From Candidatus Rokuibacteriota bacterium (GTDB taxonomy: Bacteria; Methylomirabilota; Methylomirabilia; Rokubacteriales; CSP1-6): a stretch of DNA of 64,000 nt. The position numbers and the translations under genes were made by a program. The stretch lies in assembly GCA_003220495.1 (NCBI GenBank), contig QHSP01000026.1, forward strand, positions 16,925 through 80,924. Direction: 5' to 3'. The stretch's first letter is position 1. Each line of letters starts with the position of its first letter. Shown here one piece after another: positions 51,838 to 60,839 of the stretch. The notes beneath the pieces are model-generated. The model saw nothing but the letters and a program-made list of their open reading frames with translations. It made no database searches and was not told the DNA's origin.

Positions 51838-51866
51838 TTGACTCCGCTCGCGCGGGCGAGTATCGG
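51838..51866 (+). promoter_or_regulatory. Promoter of second molybdenum hydroxylase operon
   Basis: TTGACT (51838-51843), 17-base spacer, TATCGG (51861-51866), 24 bases before the ATG, with AAGGAGG at 51878-51884. Confidence 0.45.
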
Positions 51867-51889
51867 GTGAACCGTCCAAGGAGGCCTGT

Positions 51890-52357
51890 ATGACGGAGCG
51901 GATTACGCTGGTCGTCGACGGCAAATCCACCGACGTGAGCGCTGACCCGGCCATGCCGCTGCTCTACGCGCTACGCTCCGAGCTCGGGCTCGACAACCCC
52001 AAGTTCGGTTGCGGCCTCGCGCAGTGCGGCGCCTGCACCGTGCAGGTGGACGGTCGCCCCACGCGCTCTTGCGTCACGCCCGTGAGCGGCGTCAAGGGCA
52101 AGAAGATCACCACCCTGAACGGGTTGGGCACCTCGAACCGACCCCATCCGCTGCAGACGGCGTACATCGCCGAGCAAGTGCCGCAATGCGGCTACTGCCT
52201 CTCGGGCTGGATGCTGACCGCCGCGGCGCTCTTGCGCGACACCCCGAAGCCGAGCGACAAGCAGATCCGCCAGGCCCTGGCCGGCGTCAAGTGTCGTTGC
52301 GGGACCCACATGGCGATCCTGCGCGCGGTGAAACGCGCGGCCGGATCGAAGGCATAG
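51890..52357 (+). CDS. [2Fe-2S] subunit of molybdenum hydroxylase, second copy
   Basis: A 155-residue paralogue of the protein encoded at 3688-4155. Cluster sites CGLAQCGAC and CGYCLSG with CRC are intact. AAGGAGG sits five bases before the ATG. It is followed 10 bases later by its molybdenum subunit. This duplicate pair probably serves a different substrate; the iron-sulfur subunit is almost unchanged while the large subunits differ clearly. Confidence 0.9.
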   Translation: MTERITLVVDGKSTDVSADPAMPLLYALRSELGLDNPKFGCGLAQCGACTVQVDGRPTRSCVTPVSGVKGKKITTLNGLGTSNRPHPLQTAYIAEQVPQCGYCLSGWMLTAAALLRDTPKPSDKQIRQALAGVKCRCGTHMAILRAVKRAAGSKA

Positions 52358-52367
52358 GGGGGCAGCC

Positions 52368-54641
52368 ATGCATCACGCGCCCGTCTCACGACGCGACTTT
52401 CTGATGGCCGGCGGCGCCCTCGTGATCAGCGTCATGGTACCCGGCGCCGTTCGCACCGCCCTCGGTCAGACACCCGTCGGAGGAAAGCCGCCGCTGACTC
52501 CCGACGAGCTCGATTCGTGGATCGCGGTGCTGCCAGACGGCAGCGTGAGAGCGTTCTTCGGCAAGATGGACATGGGGCAGGGCGTCGACGTCGCGATCGG
52601 CCAGATCGTCGCCGACGAGCTCGACGTGGCGTTCGAGCGCGTCGATGTGGTGATGGGTGACACTGCCTTCACCTGCAACCAGGGCGGCGCCTCCGGGAGC
52701 ACCGCGATCCAGAACGGCGCTATCACGCTGCGCTACGCGGCCTCAGAGGCCCGCCGCGTGCTCCTGGACCGCGCCTCGCAGAAGCTTGGCGCGCCCGTGG
52801 AGAAGCTCATCGTGCAGGACGGCGTCGTTTCGGTGGTCGGCACGCCCGATCGCAACGTGAGGTACGGCGATCTGATCGGCGGACAATATTTCCAGCTCAA
52901 GCTCGAGTGGAACAAACGCTACGGCAACCCGCTCGTGGCCAAGGGCCAGGCTCTCCCGAAGAAGCCCTCCGAATACAAAGTGGTCGGCCACTCGATTCCT
53001 CAGGGAGTCGTCGCCGATAAAGTCTACGGCAAGCTTCGGTACGTCACCGACATCAAGGTCGAGGGCATGCTTCACGCGAGGGTGCTGCGGTCCCCGACGG
53101 CGGGCTGCGGGCCGGTCACCGTCGACGAGTCGTCGATCAGCAGCATCCCCGGCGCGCGCGTGATCCGCGAGAAGGAGTTCGTGGCCGTCGTGGCTGAGCA
53201 CGAGTGGGACGCGGTGCGCGCGGCCCGGGCGCTGAAGGTGACGTGGGCGCCGCCGTGCACGCCGTTCCCGGCGATGGAAAGCCTCTACGATCACATCCGC
53301 CAGGCCAGCGTGACCGGTCGCGAGGCTCCGGTGAACCAGGGCGACGTCGAGGCCGCCCTCAAGAGCGCGCATCGCGTGATCGACGCCGAGTACCAGTGGC
53401 CGTTCCAGTCTCACGCCAGCATGGGGCCGGCTTGCGCGGTGGCCGACGTGCGAGTTGACCACGCGACCGTGTGGACCGGAACACAGAAGCCGCACTTCGC
53501 CCGGGACGGCGTCGCCAAGCTCATCGGACTTTCGCCCGAGAAGGTGCGCGCGACCTGGGTGCCTGGCCCAGGGTCGTACGGCCGCAACGACGCGGGCGAC
53601 GCCGCCCTGGATGCCGCGCTCCTGTCCAAGCTAACCGGCAAGCCGGTTCGGGTTCAGTACATGCGCGACGAGGCGACGGGCTGGGATCCCAAGGGTCCGG
53701 CCGGCATCTATCGCGGCCGAGCCGGGCTCGATGCCCAGGGCAACGTAGTGGCCTACGACTTCTTCGCGAAGGGCTTCACGCGCCAGGACGTGGCGACGAA
53801 CGAGAGCGATCCCAAGGACACGCTGGTCGGGCAGCTCACGGGCTACCCGCCCAAGCCAACGGTAATCTTCCAGGTGCCCGCCGAGGCATACGAGTTCGCG
53901 AACAAGCGCTGCGGCTGGGAGTGCGTCCCGCCGCTTCTCGAGCGCGCCTCACCGCTGAGGACCGGGCACCTGCGCGATCCGCTCGGCCCCGAGACGCACT
54001 TCGGCAGCGAGTCGTTCATCGACGAGATCGCGCACGCCGCCGGCGCCGACCCGGTGGCTTTCCGCCTGAAGTACGTGAAGAACCCGCGGCACGCCGCGGT
54101 GATCCAGGCCGCCGCCGACAAAGCCGGATGGAGCAGGCGCCCGTACCCGAATCCGCGCCGTGGAAAGGGTAACGTAATGCTCGGCCGCGGCTTCTCCTAC
54201 ACCGAGCGTAACGGCACGATCGTCGCCGTGGTGGCCGACGTCGAGGTGGACCGCCGTAGCGGGCGGGTGTGGGCCAAGCGCTTTACGGTCGCCCACGACT
54301 GCGGGCTGATCATCAACCCCAGGGGGCTGGAGCTGACCATCGAGGGCAACGTCGTGATGGCGCTCTCCCGTACGCTGTTCGAGGAAGTGAAGTTCGATCG
54401 GGAGCGGGTGCTGAGCGTCGACTGGACGAGCTATCCAATCCTGGAGATCCAGGACGCGCCCGAGCAGATCGACATCGTGCTCATCAATCGGCCAGACCTG
54501 CCGGCCTCGGGCGCGGGCGAGCCGTCCACGCGCACGGTGCCGGCCGCGATCGCCAACGCCATCTTCGACGCGACTGGCGCGCGCATCCGCCGTGTGCCGA
54601 TCACGCCGGAGCGGGTCAGGGCGGCGCTGGCGCGCGCGTGA
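52368..54641 (+). CDS. Molybdenum hydroxylase large subunit, second copy
   Basis: A 757-residue paralogue of the large subunit at 1454-3691. The Tat signal is VSRRDFLMAGG; domain marks are ARVLRSPTAGCG, FQSHASMGPACAV and GAGEPSTRTVPAAIANAI with the likely catalytic Glu. The CDS is complete and ends just before a zone of decayed genes. As with the first pair no FAD gene follows, so electrons likely go to a membrane or periplasmic acceptor. Substrate unknown. Confidence 0.89.
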   Translation: MHHAPVSRRDFLMAGGALVISVMVPGAVRTALGQTPVGGKPPLTPDELDSWIAVLPDGSVRAFFGKMDMGQGVDVAIGQIVADELDVAFERVDVVMGDTAFTCNQGGASGSTAIQNGAITLRYAASEARRVLLDRASQKLGAPVEKLIVQDGVVSVVGTPDRNVRYGDLIGGQYFQLKLEWNKRYGNPLVAKGQALPKKPSEYKVVGHSIPQGVVADKVYGKLRYVTDIKVEGMLHARVLRSPTAGCGPVTVDESSISSIPGARVIREKEFVAVVAEHEWDAVRAARALKVTWAPPCTPFPAMESLYDHIRQASVTGREAPVNQGDVEAALKSAHRVIDAEYQWPFQSHASMGPACAVADVRVDHATVWTGTQKPHFARDGVAKLIGLSPEKVRATWVPGPGSYGRNDAGDAALDAALLSKLTGKPVRVQYMRDEATGWDPKGPAGIYRGRAGLDAQGNVVAYDFFAKGFTRQDVATNESDPKDTLVGQLTGYPPKPTVIFQVPAEAYEFANKRCGWECVPPLLERASPLRTGHLRDPLGPETHFGSESFIDEIAHAAGADPVAFRLKYVKNPRHAAVIQAAADKAGWSRRPYPNPRRGKGNVMLGRGFSYTERNGTIVAVVADVEVDRRSGRVWAKRFTVAHDCGLIINPRGLELTIEGNVVMALSRTLFEEVKFDRERVLSVDWTSYPILEIQDAPEQIDIVLINRPDLPASGAGEPSTRTVPAAIANAIFDATGARIRRVPITPERVRAALARA

Positions 54642-54659
54642 TGGGCTGCTCGCCGGGGA

Positions 54660-54957
54660 GGACCCTGTCTAATGACCGGGATCACGGTATCGGGCGCTTC
54701 CTCCATCAACCAGTGGCCCGCCCCCTTGACGATCTCGCCACGGACGTCGGACGCCACCAGTTTGGCCTGCTCGGCACCACCCGCTCGGTGAGCTCCGGGA
54801 ACTGCGCGGCGTAGGCGTACGCGACCATCAGCCCGATGTCGTGGCCGACGAAGCGAACGCCATCGAGCTCGAGCGACGTAGTCAGCTCGTAGATGTCGAC
54901 GGCCATGTTCGTCTTGTCGTATCCGGACGCTGGTTTGGCCGTGTGGCTCCTTTCGTT
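54660..54957 (-). pseudogene. Epoxide hydrolase-like remnant with internal deletion
   Basis: Two pieces of one alpha/beta hydrolase are joined out of frame. The 5' piece (~54780-54945) carries the nucleophile elbow VGHDIGLMVAYAYAA with an Asp nucleophile. The 3' piece (~54662-54772, next frame) carries the catalytic His region KGAGHWLMEEAPDTVIPV. About 130 codons between them, the N-terminus and the C-terminal end are missing. A pseudogene with internal loss. Confidence 0.75.
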
Positions 54958-54970
54958 CCCACTCCTTGAC

Positions 54971-55185
54971 TCACACGGGACGGCTCTCGAGGACGGCGCT
55001 CGGCCCGCCAGTGGACACCACACGGGCGAGCTCAAATCCGCCACCGCGGAGTAACGCACGGTATTCGACTTCGGTGCGCTCGCATCCGCCGCCACCGATG
55101 AACCACACGTCGAGGAACTTGTTCGGGTCCGGCTCATTTCGTGGCTTGGAGACGCCTTCGATGAGCAGGAGCCGCCTCGGCCTAC
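54971..55185 (-). pseudogene. O-methyltransferase C-terminal remnant
   Basis: About 70 codons of a SAM-dependent O-methyltransferase C-terminus: LLLIEGVSKPRNEPDPNK, then ERTEVEYRALLRGGGFELARVV, ending properly in a stop. The rest of the gene is not found upstream, where 55186-55399 shows no coherent frame. A decayed gene beside the epoxide hydrolase remnant. Confidence 0.65.
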
Positions 55186-55399
55186 CGGCCGGCGAGCTCG
55201 CCGATACCCACGTCGATCTGGAAGCGCTGTGGGGACCGTCGGCGAGACGGCTGCGACCACCAGAAGCGTTTTCAAGAACGTGGCGTCCACCTCAAGCGCC
55301 ATCATCTGCCGGTCGCCGGGTAGGGTCACATTTCTCCAAGACGAGCACGCTCCGCGGAGCGACCCTGGACGCGATAGATTCGTTCACGGAGGAAGGCAC

Positions 55400-55783
55400 A
55401 TGGGGAGTGTCAGTGTTCGCTACATCGTGGATGACGTCGACGCCGCGATCCGGTTCTACACCGAGCACCTCGACTTCGTCGTGACCATGCATCCCGGGCC
55501 CGGCTTTGCGCTCGTCTCCCGCGGCGATCTCCGCCTCTTGCTCAGCGCGCCCGCGGGCGGAGGAGGCGCTGGACGCGACATGCCTGACGGTCGACGCCCG
55601 GAACCCGGTGGATGGAACCGAATTCAGATCGAGGTGAAAGACCTCGCTCGGATGGTCACGACCTTGAAGCAGGCCGGCGCGAAATTCCGCAACGACATCG
55701 TCACCGGCAACGGAGGCCGGCAGATCCTGCTCGAGGACCCCGCCGGAAATCCGATCGAGCTCTTCGAGCCCACCCGTGTCTGA
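55400..55783 (+). CDS. VOC/glyoxalase-family protein
   Basis: A 127-residue vicinal-oxygen-chelate fold with two beta-alpha-beta-beta-beta units. Marks are VRYIVDDVDAAIRFYTEHLDF in the first and NRIQIEVKDLARMVTTLKQAG, ILLEDPAGNPIELFEP in the second. It could bind a metal with ligands at the Glu and His positions, or be a non-catalytic resistance protein. GGAGGA is seven bases before the ATG. Stand-alone. Confidence 0.84.
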   Translation: MGSVSVRYIVDDVDAAIRFYTEHLDFVVTMHPGPGFALVSRGDLRLLLSAPAGGGGAGRDMPDGRRPEPGGWNRIQIEVKDLARMVTTLKQAGAKFRNDIVTGNGGRQILLEDPAGNPIELFEPTRV

Positions 55784-55908
55784 TTCGCTGAAGGCCAATC
55801 GCGAGGACAGCCGAGGGAGGCGAGCGACTAGCGCTCCAGCGGCTAGGGTCCTGCAGAGCTTCAGCGGCGTTCACGCGCGCCGGCATCGAGGAATGCCAGG
55901 ACGTGACG

Positions 55909-57492
55909 CTATGGCCTCCCGGACCCGCCCCCTCGGCGGACCGCACGTCGTTGCTGAGCAACCGGGCGGCCGCCCCGGGGCGTCGGCGCTCTGACCCGCT
56001 CGTGGCGTACGAGGGCTGCGCTCGCCATCTCGCCGAGAGTCTCGAGACCCTTTTCGATCCGCGCATGCCAGGCCGAGCCGCAGCTCACGCGTAGACAGTT
56101 GGCGTAGCGGTGACTCGCCGAAAACACATCGCCCGGCACGAAGCAGACCCCCTTCTTCAAGGCCGCCTCGAAGAGTTCGCGGCTCGCCAGCGGCTTTGGT
56201 AGCTGCACCCACAGGACAAAGCCGCCATCCGGGCGGCTCACTCTCGTGCCCCTCGGGAACGCTCGATCGATGGTGCGAATCATCCGGTCGATGTTGTCTC
56301 TGAACGTCCGTCGAACCCGGCGCAGATGACTGTCGTATCCGCCGCTGGCAAGGAAGTCGGCGAGCGCCGCCTGCGGCAGCGCCGGGCCGCACAGGGTGAA
56401 TGCGAACTTGCGGTCCAGGACCTTTGGCATGTGGCGTCCGGGTGCAATCCAGCCGATGCGATACCCTGGCGCGATCGTCTTGGAGAAGGAGCTGCAGTAG
56501 ATCGTGTTGCCGAGCGGATCCAGGGCCATGAACGGCTTCGGACGTTCCTCGCCGAAATAAATGTCGCCATAAATGTCGTCCTCGATCAGCGGGATCCGGT
56601 GCTTCGCGAGCAGTTCCAGGACGGCCTTCTTCCTCTCGTCGGACATGGTGCACCCCAGTGGGTTGTTGAAGCTCGACGAGAAGAGACACGCCTTGACCGA
56701 CGCGGTCCCGAGCGCTCTTCGCAGGGCCGCGAGATCGACGCCGCCACGTGCGTCGGTCGGCAGTTCCAGCGCTCTCAGATCGAGGGCTTCGAGCACCTGC
56801 AGGAAGCCGAAGTACGTCGGGGACTCGATCGCGATCGTATCGCCGGGCCGTGAGACGACCTTCAGGGCCAAGACCAGGGCCTCGGTGCAACCGCACGTGA
56901 TGGCGATGTCTTCCGGTGAAAGCGCCTGTCCCCAGCGCAGCGCGCGGCGCGCGATCTCGCGGCGCAGCCGCGGGTCGCCCTTGGGGACGGTATACGTGTT
57001 GTAGACAACGCCCTTCACCCGCGCGGCCCGCGCGAGGAAGCGGTCCAGCCGCCCCGCGGCGAGGAGCTCGGCGTTGGGAATCGCGCAGCCCAACGGCACG
57101 AGGTCCGGATCGGCGGCGTACTCGAGCAGTTTTGAAACAACACCGGAGACCGCGACCGTCGTGGCTCTCCCTGGCGGCCTGGAGATCGTCGGTGTCTCCA
57201 GAAGAATGGGGGCGCCCTTCGCCACATAAAAGCCCGACTGCGGTCTCGCCTGCAAGACCCCGCGATCCTCGAGCGCTCGGTACGCTTGAAGCGCAGTCGA
57301 CAGACTGACGCCACGCTGCTTGGTGATCTGACGAAGCGAGGGCACGCGTGCTCCCGGAATCAGCGTGCCGTTGTCGACGAGATCCGTGATGAACCGCGCG
57401 GTCTCCTCGTAACGATACGGCCGTGTCGACCGCACCCGTCGTCCCTCGCGGGCCGTTCTTGTGTCCAACGCGCGGTCATCTTCGCACGGCAT
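55909..57492 (-). CDS. MocR-type transcriptional regulator (GntR HTH + aminotransferase fold)
   Basis: A 527-residue fusion. The N-terminal GntR winged helix (~30-95) has PSLRQITKQRGVSLSTALQAY; the C-terminal part is a fold-type I PLP aminotransferase domain with the Schiff-base lysine in SSFSKTIAPGYRIGW. A Pro/Gly/Arg-rich tail of ~40 residues is added. MocR proteins usually activate divergent genes and bind direct repeats; two copies of TAACTGTT lie in the divergent region. The likely target is the PhzF-aminotransferase operon. Start ATG 57492 is uncertain; GTG near 57435 is possible. Confidence 0.85.
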   Translation of the reverse strand: MPCEDDRALDTRTAREGRRVRSTRPYRYEETARFITDLVDNGTLIPGARVPSLRQITKQRGVSLSTALQAYRALEDRGVLQARPQSGFYVAKGAPILLETPTISRPPGRATTVAVSGVVSKLLEYAADPDLVPLGCAIPNAELLAAGRLDRFLARAARVKGVVYNTYTVPKGDPRLRREIARRALRWGQALSPEDIAITCGCTEALVLALKVVSRPGDTIAIESPTYFGFLQVLEALDLRALELPTDARGGVDLAALRRALGTASVKACLFSSSFNNPLGCTMSDERKKAVLELLAKHRIPLIEDDIYGDIYFGEERPKPFMALDPLGNTIYCSSFSKTIAPGYRIGWIAPGRHMPKVLDRKFAFTLCGPALPQAALADFLASGGYDSHLRRVRRTFRDNIDRMIRTIDRAFPRGTRVSRPDGGFVLWVQLPKPLASRELFEAALKKGVCFVPGDVFSASHRYANCLRVSCGSAWHARIEKGLETLGEMASAALVRHERVRAPTPRGGRPVAQQRRAVRRGGGSGRP

Positions 57493-57507
57493 CGAGCACC
57501 CGGCAAC

Positions 57508-57546
57508 TAACTGTTATGGGCCTACATTCGATGATCTGTAACTGTT
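57508..57546. promoter_or_regulatory. Direct repeats, likely MocR binding sites
   Basis: TAACTGTT at 57508-57515 and 57539-57546, both on the plus strand and 31 bases apart, about three helical turns, so on one DNA face. The second overlaps the -35 zone of an extended -10 promoter (TGCTAGATT, 57563-57571) for the PhzF gene. Confidence 0.6.
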
Positions 57547-57619
57547 CTTGTCGGGGCCGATTTGCTAGATTTCGATCGTGACTCCACCACGGTCTTGGAC
57601 CTCCGAAGAGGAGCTCAGA

Positions 57620-58474
57620 ATGAAGACCCTCGCCTTCCAGCAAGTGGACGTGTTCACCGCCGTGCCGTTCAAGGGCAACCCCGTCGCGGTCGTCCTCGAT
57701 GGCGACGCGGTGTCGAGCGCCGATATGCAGTCGATCGCCGCCTGGACCAACCTGTCCGAGACGACGTTCGTCTGCACGCCGACGGACCAGCGGGCCGACT
57801 ACCGCCTGCGAATCTTCACGCCCAAGCGGGAGCTCCCCTTCGCCGGCCATCCCACGATCGGGTCGGCCCATGCCGTGTTACGCCATGGCCTCAAGCCCCA
57901 GGCCGCGGGTCGACTGGTGCAGGAGTGCGGAAAGGGGCTCGTCGACATCAAGATCGACGGCGAGCGCTTGCTTCTCGCGCTGCCCGAGCCCCAATTCCGC
58001 GAGCCAACCCTGTCTCAGCGCGCCGCGGTCGCGGATGGACTCGGCGTCATGCCGGCCGACATTCAGCGCGCGGCGATCATCGACGTCGGACCGGTGTGGT
58101 TCACAGTCCAGCTCGCGAGCGCTGACGCCATCGGCGCGCTCGCGCCCGATATGGGCAAGCTCGCGGCCCTGAACCCGATCGGCATCACGGGGGTCAACGT
58201 ATTCGGCCTGTATCCCCGTGGCGCCAGCGCCGACGTCGAGGTGCGATCGTTCGCACCGGGCGACGGAGTTCCCGAGGATCCGGTGTGCGGGAGCGGCAAC
58301 GGGTGCGTGGCGGCGCTCGTGCGCCGGGACGGCGTGCTGAAGACGCAAACGTACGTCGCCAGTCAGGGCCGGTGCCTCGGCCGTGACGGCCAGGTCACGG
58401 TCCAGTTCGACGCCAGCACGATTTGGCTCGGTGGCCACGCCGTAACCTGCGTGGAGGGTGTCCTGCAAATCTGA
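57620..58474 (+). CDS. PhzF-family isomerase/epimerase
   Basis: A 284-residue protein of the phenazine-biosynthesis PhzF / diaminopimelate epimerase-like fold. The catalytic acid is E47 in NLSETTF. Landmarks are VDVFTAVPFKGNPVAVV at the start and GDGVPEDPVCGSGNGC near the end. It shifts a double bond by proton transfer; no other phenazine gene is present, so it is not a phenazine enzyme here. GAGGAG is six bases before the ATG. It precedes an aminotransferase by 27 bases and is likely driven by MocR. Confidence 0.87.
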   Translation: MKTLAFQQVDVFTAVPFKGNPVAVVLDGDAVSSADMQSIAAWTNLSETTFVCTPTDQRADYRLRIFTPKRELPFAGHPTIGSAHAVLRHGLKPQAAGRLVQECGKGLVDIKIDGERLLLALPEPQFREPTLSQRAAVADGLGVMPADIQRAAIIDVGPVWFTVQLASADAIGALAPDMGKLAALNPIGITGVNVFGLYPRGASADVEVRSFAPGDGVPEDPVCGSGNGCVAALVRRDGVLKTQTYVASQGRCLGRDGQVTVQFDASTIWLGGHAVTCVEGVLQI

Positions 58475-58501
58475 CGGGAGGCAACTCCGGAAGGAGTCTC
58501 G

Positions 58502-59638
58502 ATGGCGCGGTTTCCGAAGAACGACATCATCTCGCTGATCGGCGAGATGCCTCGCTACGATCTGGGCGAGAGCGTCGGGCCAGACCTACGGCTCAGTGAT
58601 GTGCTGGATCGTTCTGCGCAGCCGAGCTTCGGTGAAATGGCGCTTGGCTACGGCACGGCCCAAGGCGATCCGCGCCTCCGCACACTGATCGCCGACGCTC
58701 ACGGAGTGAGCACCGACGATGTCGTCGTCACGATGGGCGGGATGCACGCCTTGTTCCTCGTCGCATTCGTGCTCTGCGAGCGTGGCGACGAGGCGGTGAC
58801 GGTCTCGCCGATGTTCCCGCTGGCTCGCAACACCCTGGACGCTGTCGGCGCGACGATCCGCACCGTGTCGCTTTCGTTCGATCGCGGCTACCAGCTCGAC
58901 GCCACCGACATCGGTCGACACCTCTCGGAGCGAACCAGGCTGGTGAGCTTGGCTTCTCCTCAGAATCCATCGGGCGTCGCCAGTTCACCGAAGATTATCC
59001 GCGACATCGTGGCGTTGATGGAGGAGAGATGTCCCGAAGCGTACCTGTTGCTGGACGAGACCTATCGCGAAGCCGCCTATGGCGATGACGCGGTGGCGCC
59101 GAGTGCGGTCGGGCTGAGCCACCGGGTGGTCTCCTGTGCTTCGTTATCCAAGTGCCATGGCGCTCCCGGCTTGCGGCTGGGATGGGCGATCACGCGCGAC
59201 GCCGCGCTCAAGGAACAACTAGTCGTCGGCAAATTCAACACCGTGATCTCATGCTCCCCGGTGGACGAGGCTTTGGCGCTCCACGTCCTCGAGCGGCGCG
59301 ATCACATCATCGGCGAACGGCGCCGGCGACTGGCCGAAGGCCTCGCGCTCACCGCAGACTGGGTACGCGAGCATGACGCCTTCGTCGAATGGGTCAGGCC
59401 TGACGCCGGCGCCCTGTGTTGCGTGCGCTTGAAGCCGTCCCTCTTTGACAACGGCGCCGTCGACCGCTTCTACGCGGGTCTCGCACGGGAGGGCGTCAGG
59501 GTCGCGAACGGCATCTGGTTCGGCGATGAGGCGCGAGTGTTTCGCCTTGGCTTCGGCCTTCTCTCGAAGGCCGATCTCGAGGCCGCTCTCACGCATCTCT
59601 CGGCGGCCGTGCATCGAATATCGCACGCCGCAGTGTGA
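58502..59638 (+). CDS. PLP-dependent aminotransferase, class I/II
   Basis: A 378-residue fold-type I aminotransferase. Marks are VTMGGMHALFLVAFVL, SPQNPSGVASS, LLLDETYREAAY, and the Schiff-base lysine in SCASLSKCHGAPGLRLGW. It probably transaminates an amino acid, in concert with the PhzF protein. GGAAGGAG precedes the ATG. The pair with PhzF and the MocR regulator suggests a PLP-linked amino acid path controlled by an amine or amino acid effector (inference). Confidence 0.87.
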   Translation: MARFPKNDIISLIGEMPRYDLGESVGPDLRLSDVLDRSAQPSFGEMALGYGTAQGDPRLRTLIADAHGVSTDDVVVTMGGMHALFLVAFVLCERGDEAVTVSPMFPLARNTLDAVGATIRTVSLSFDRGYQLDATDIGRHLSERTRLVSLASPQNPSGVASSPKIIRDIVALMEERCPEAYLLLDETYREAAYGDDAVAPSAVGLSHRVVSCASLSKCHGAPGLRLGWAITRDAALKEQLVVGKFNTVISCSPVDEALALHVLERRDHIIGERRRRLAEGLALTADWVREHDAFVEWVRPDAGALCCVRLKPSLFDNGAVDRFYAGLAREGVRVANGIWFGDEARVFRLGFGLLSKADLEAALTHLSAAVHRISHAAV

Positions 59639-59879
59639 TGTGTGCGCCGCATCTGGCCGTACACCGCTGCCCTCGGTGAAAACCGCGTGATTGCCACCTC
59701 GGTCAAGCGCGTCGAGCAGTAGCGCGACGACCCTCGGCTTCCGACCGCCCGCCTCGGAGCACCACGTCCAAACGCCTCCTGGCGCCACGCGAATTGCCCT
59801 TGCGGCCTGTCCCGATGTCTGCTACCAGAGGTCACTATCGCTGGTGTGTCCGGGAACTCGCTGATGGAGGACACGGACT

Positions 59880-60836
59880 ATGGCCACGTCCAAAACGGTC
59901 AGTCTTACCTTCCCATCGTCTCAGCGAGGATTGCGCTGGCGGCCCGACCGGGTCCAGCGCTTCCTCATGCAGGACCGCGCCCTGGGCTATCTGTTCCTCT
60001 TGCCGGCGATCCTCGTCATCGTGGGCCTGGTCGCCTATCCCTTTGCCCACGCCATTGTGATGACCTTCCAGGCGAAAACCGCCGGCGCACCGGGTCGCTT
60101 CATCGGGCTGGACAATTACCGGGAGTTGTTCGATAGCGAGCAGTTCCTGCGCACGGTTTTCAACACCGTTGTCTATACCGCGGTCGGCGTGGGGATCAAA
60201 TTCCTGCTTGGGCTCAGTATGGCGCTCGTGCTCAATCAAGAGCGCTTCTGCAACAATCTGTTTCGCTCCTTTCTCCTCGTTCCCTGGGCCATTCCGACGG
60301 TGATGTCGGCCCTCAATTGGCGCTGGATCTTCGACGATTCGAGCGGGCTCATCAACAACGTGCTGGTGCGTCTGAACCTGATCGACGAGGCCATCTCCTG
60401 GCTCTCCAACCCCCACCTCGCCATGTTCTCGGTGATCGTGGTGGTGGTCTGGCAGGGCACGCCGTTCTTCACCATGAGCTTTCTCGCCGGCCTGCAGGCC
60501 ATTCCCAAGGAGCTTTACGAAGCGGCGGAGATCGACGGGGCGTCCGTGCTTCAGCAATTCTCCAACATCACGCTGCCCCGGTTGCGGCCGATTTTCATCA
60601 CGGCGGTGATGCTGTCGGCCATCCTGACCTCAGCCGCCATCCAATTCGTCCTGGTCCTGACGAACGGGGGACCCGCCGATCGCACCATGATCTTCTCAGT
60701 ACTGGCCTATCACCTGGCCCTGGGCGGCGCCCAGCGCCTGGGTATGGGGGCCGCGGTGTCGCTGGTCTTCTTCCCCATTCTGGTTGTCTTCATCGTGTTC
60801 TTGACGCGCCGTATGCTGCGCGAGAAGGGAGAGTAG
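59880..60836 (+). CDS. Sugar ABC transporter permease (UgpA/MalF-like)
   Basis: A 318-residue permease with six helices. It has the family pattern LGYLFLLPAILVIVGLVAYP at the start, FLLVPWAIPTVMSAL, and the EAA loop EAAEIDGASVLQQF. A 35-residue cytoplasmic N-terminus precedes the first helix. GGAGG is nine bases before the ATG. It is first in an operon with the second permease and the binding protein, in the sugar-importer order. No ATPase gene follows. Confidence 0.88.
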   Translation: MATSKTVSLTFPSSQRGLRWRPDRVQRFLMQDRALGYLFLLPAILVIVGLVAYPFAHAIVMTFQAKTAGAPGRFIGLDNYRELFDSEQFLRTVFNTVVYTAVGVGIKFLLGLSMALVLNQERFCNNLFRSFLLVPWAIPTVMSALNWRWIFDDSSGLINNVLVRLNLIDEAISWLSNPHLAMFSVIVVVVWQGTPFFTMSFLAGLQAIPKELYEAAEIDGASVLQQFSNITLPRLRPIFITAVMLSAILTSAAIQFVLVLTNGGPADRTMIFSVLAYHLALGGAQRLGMGAAVSLVFFPILVVFIVFLTRRMLREKGE

Positions 60837-60839
60837 GCC

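Noticed and set aside
57620..59638. PhzF and aminotransferase as part of a phenazine cluster
   Set aside because: No phzA, B, C, D, E or G genes are present; PhzF-family proteins are widespread outside phenazine paths.
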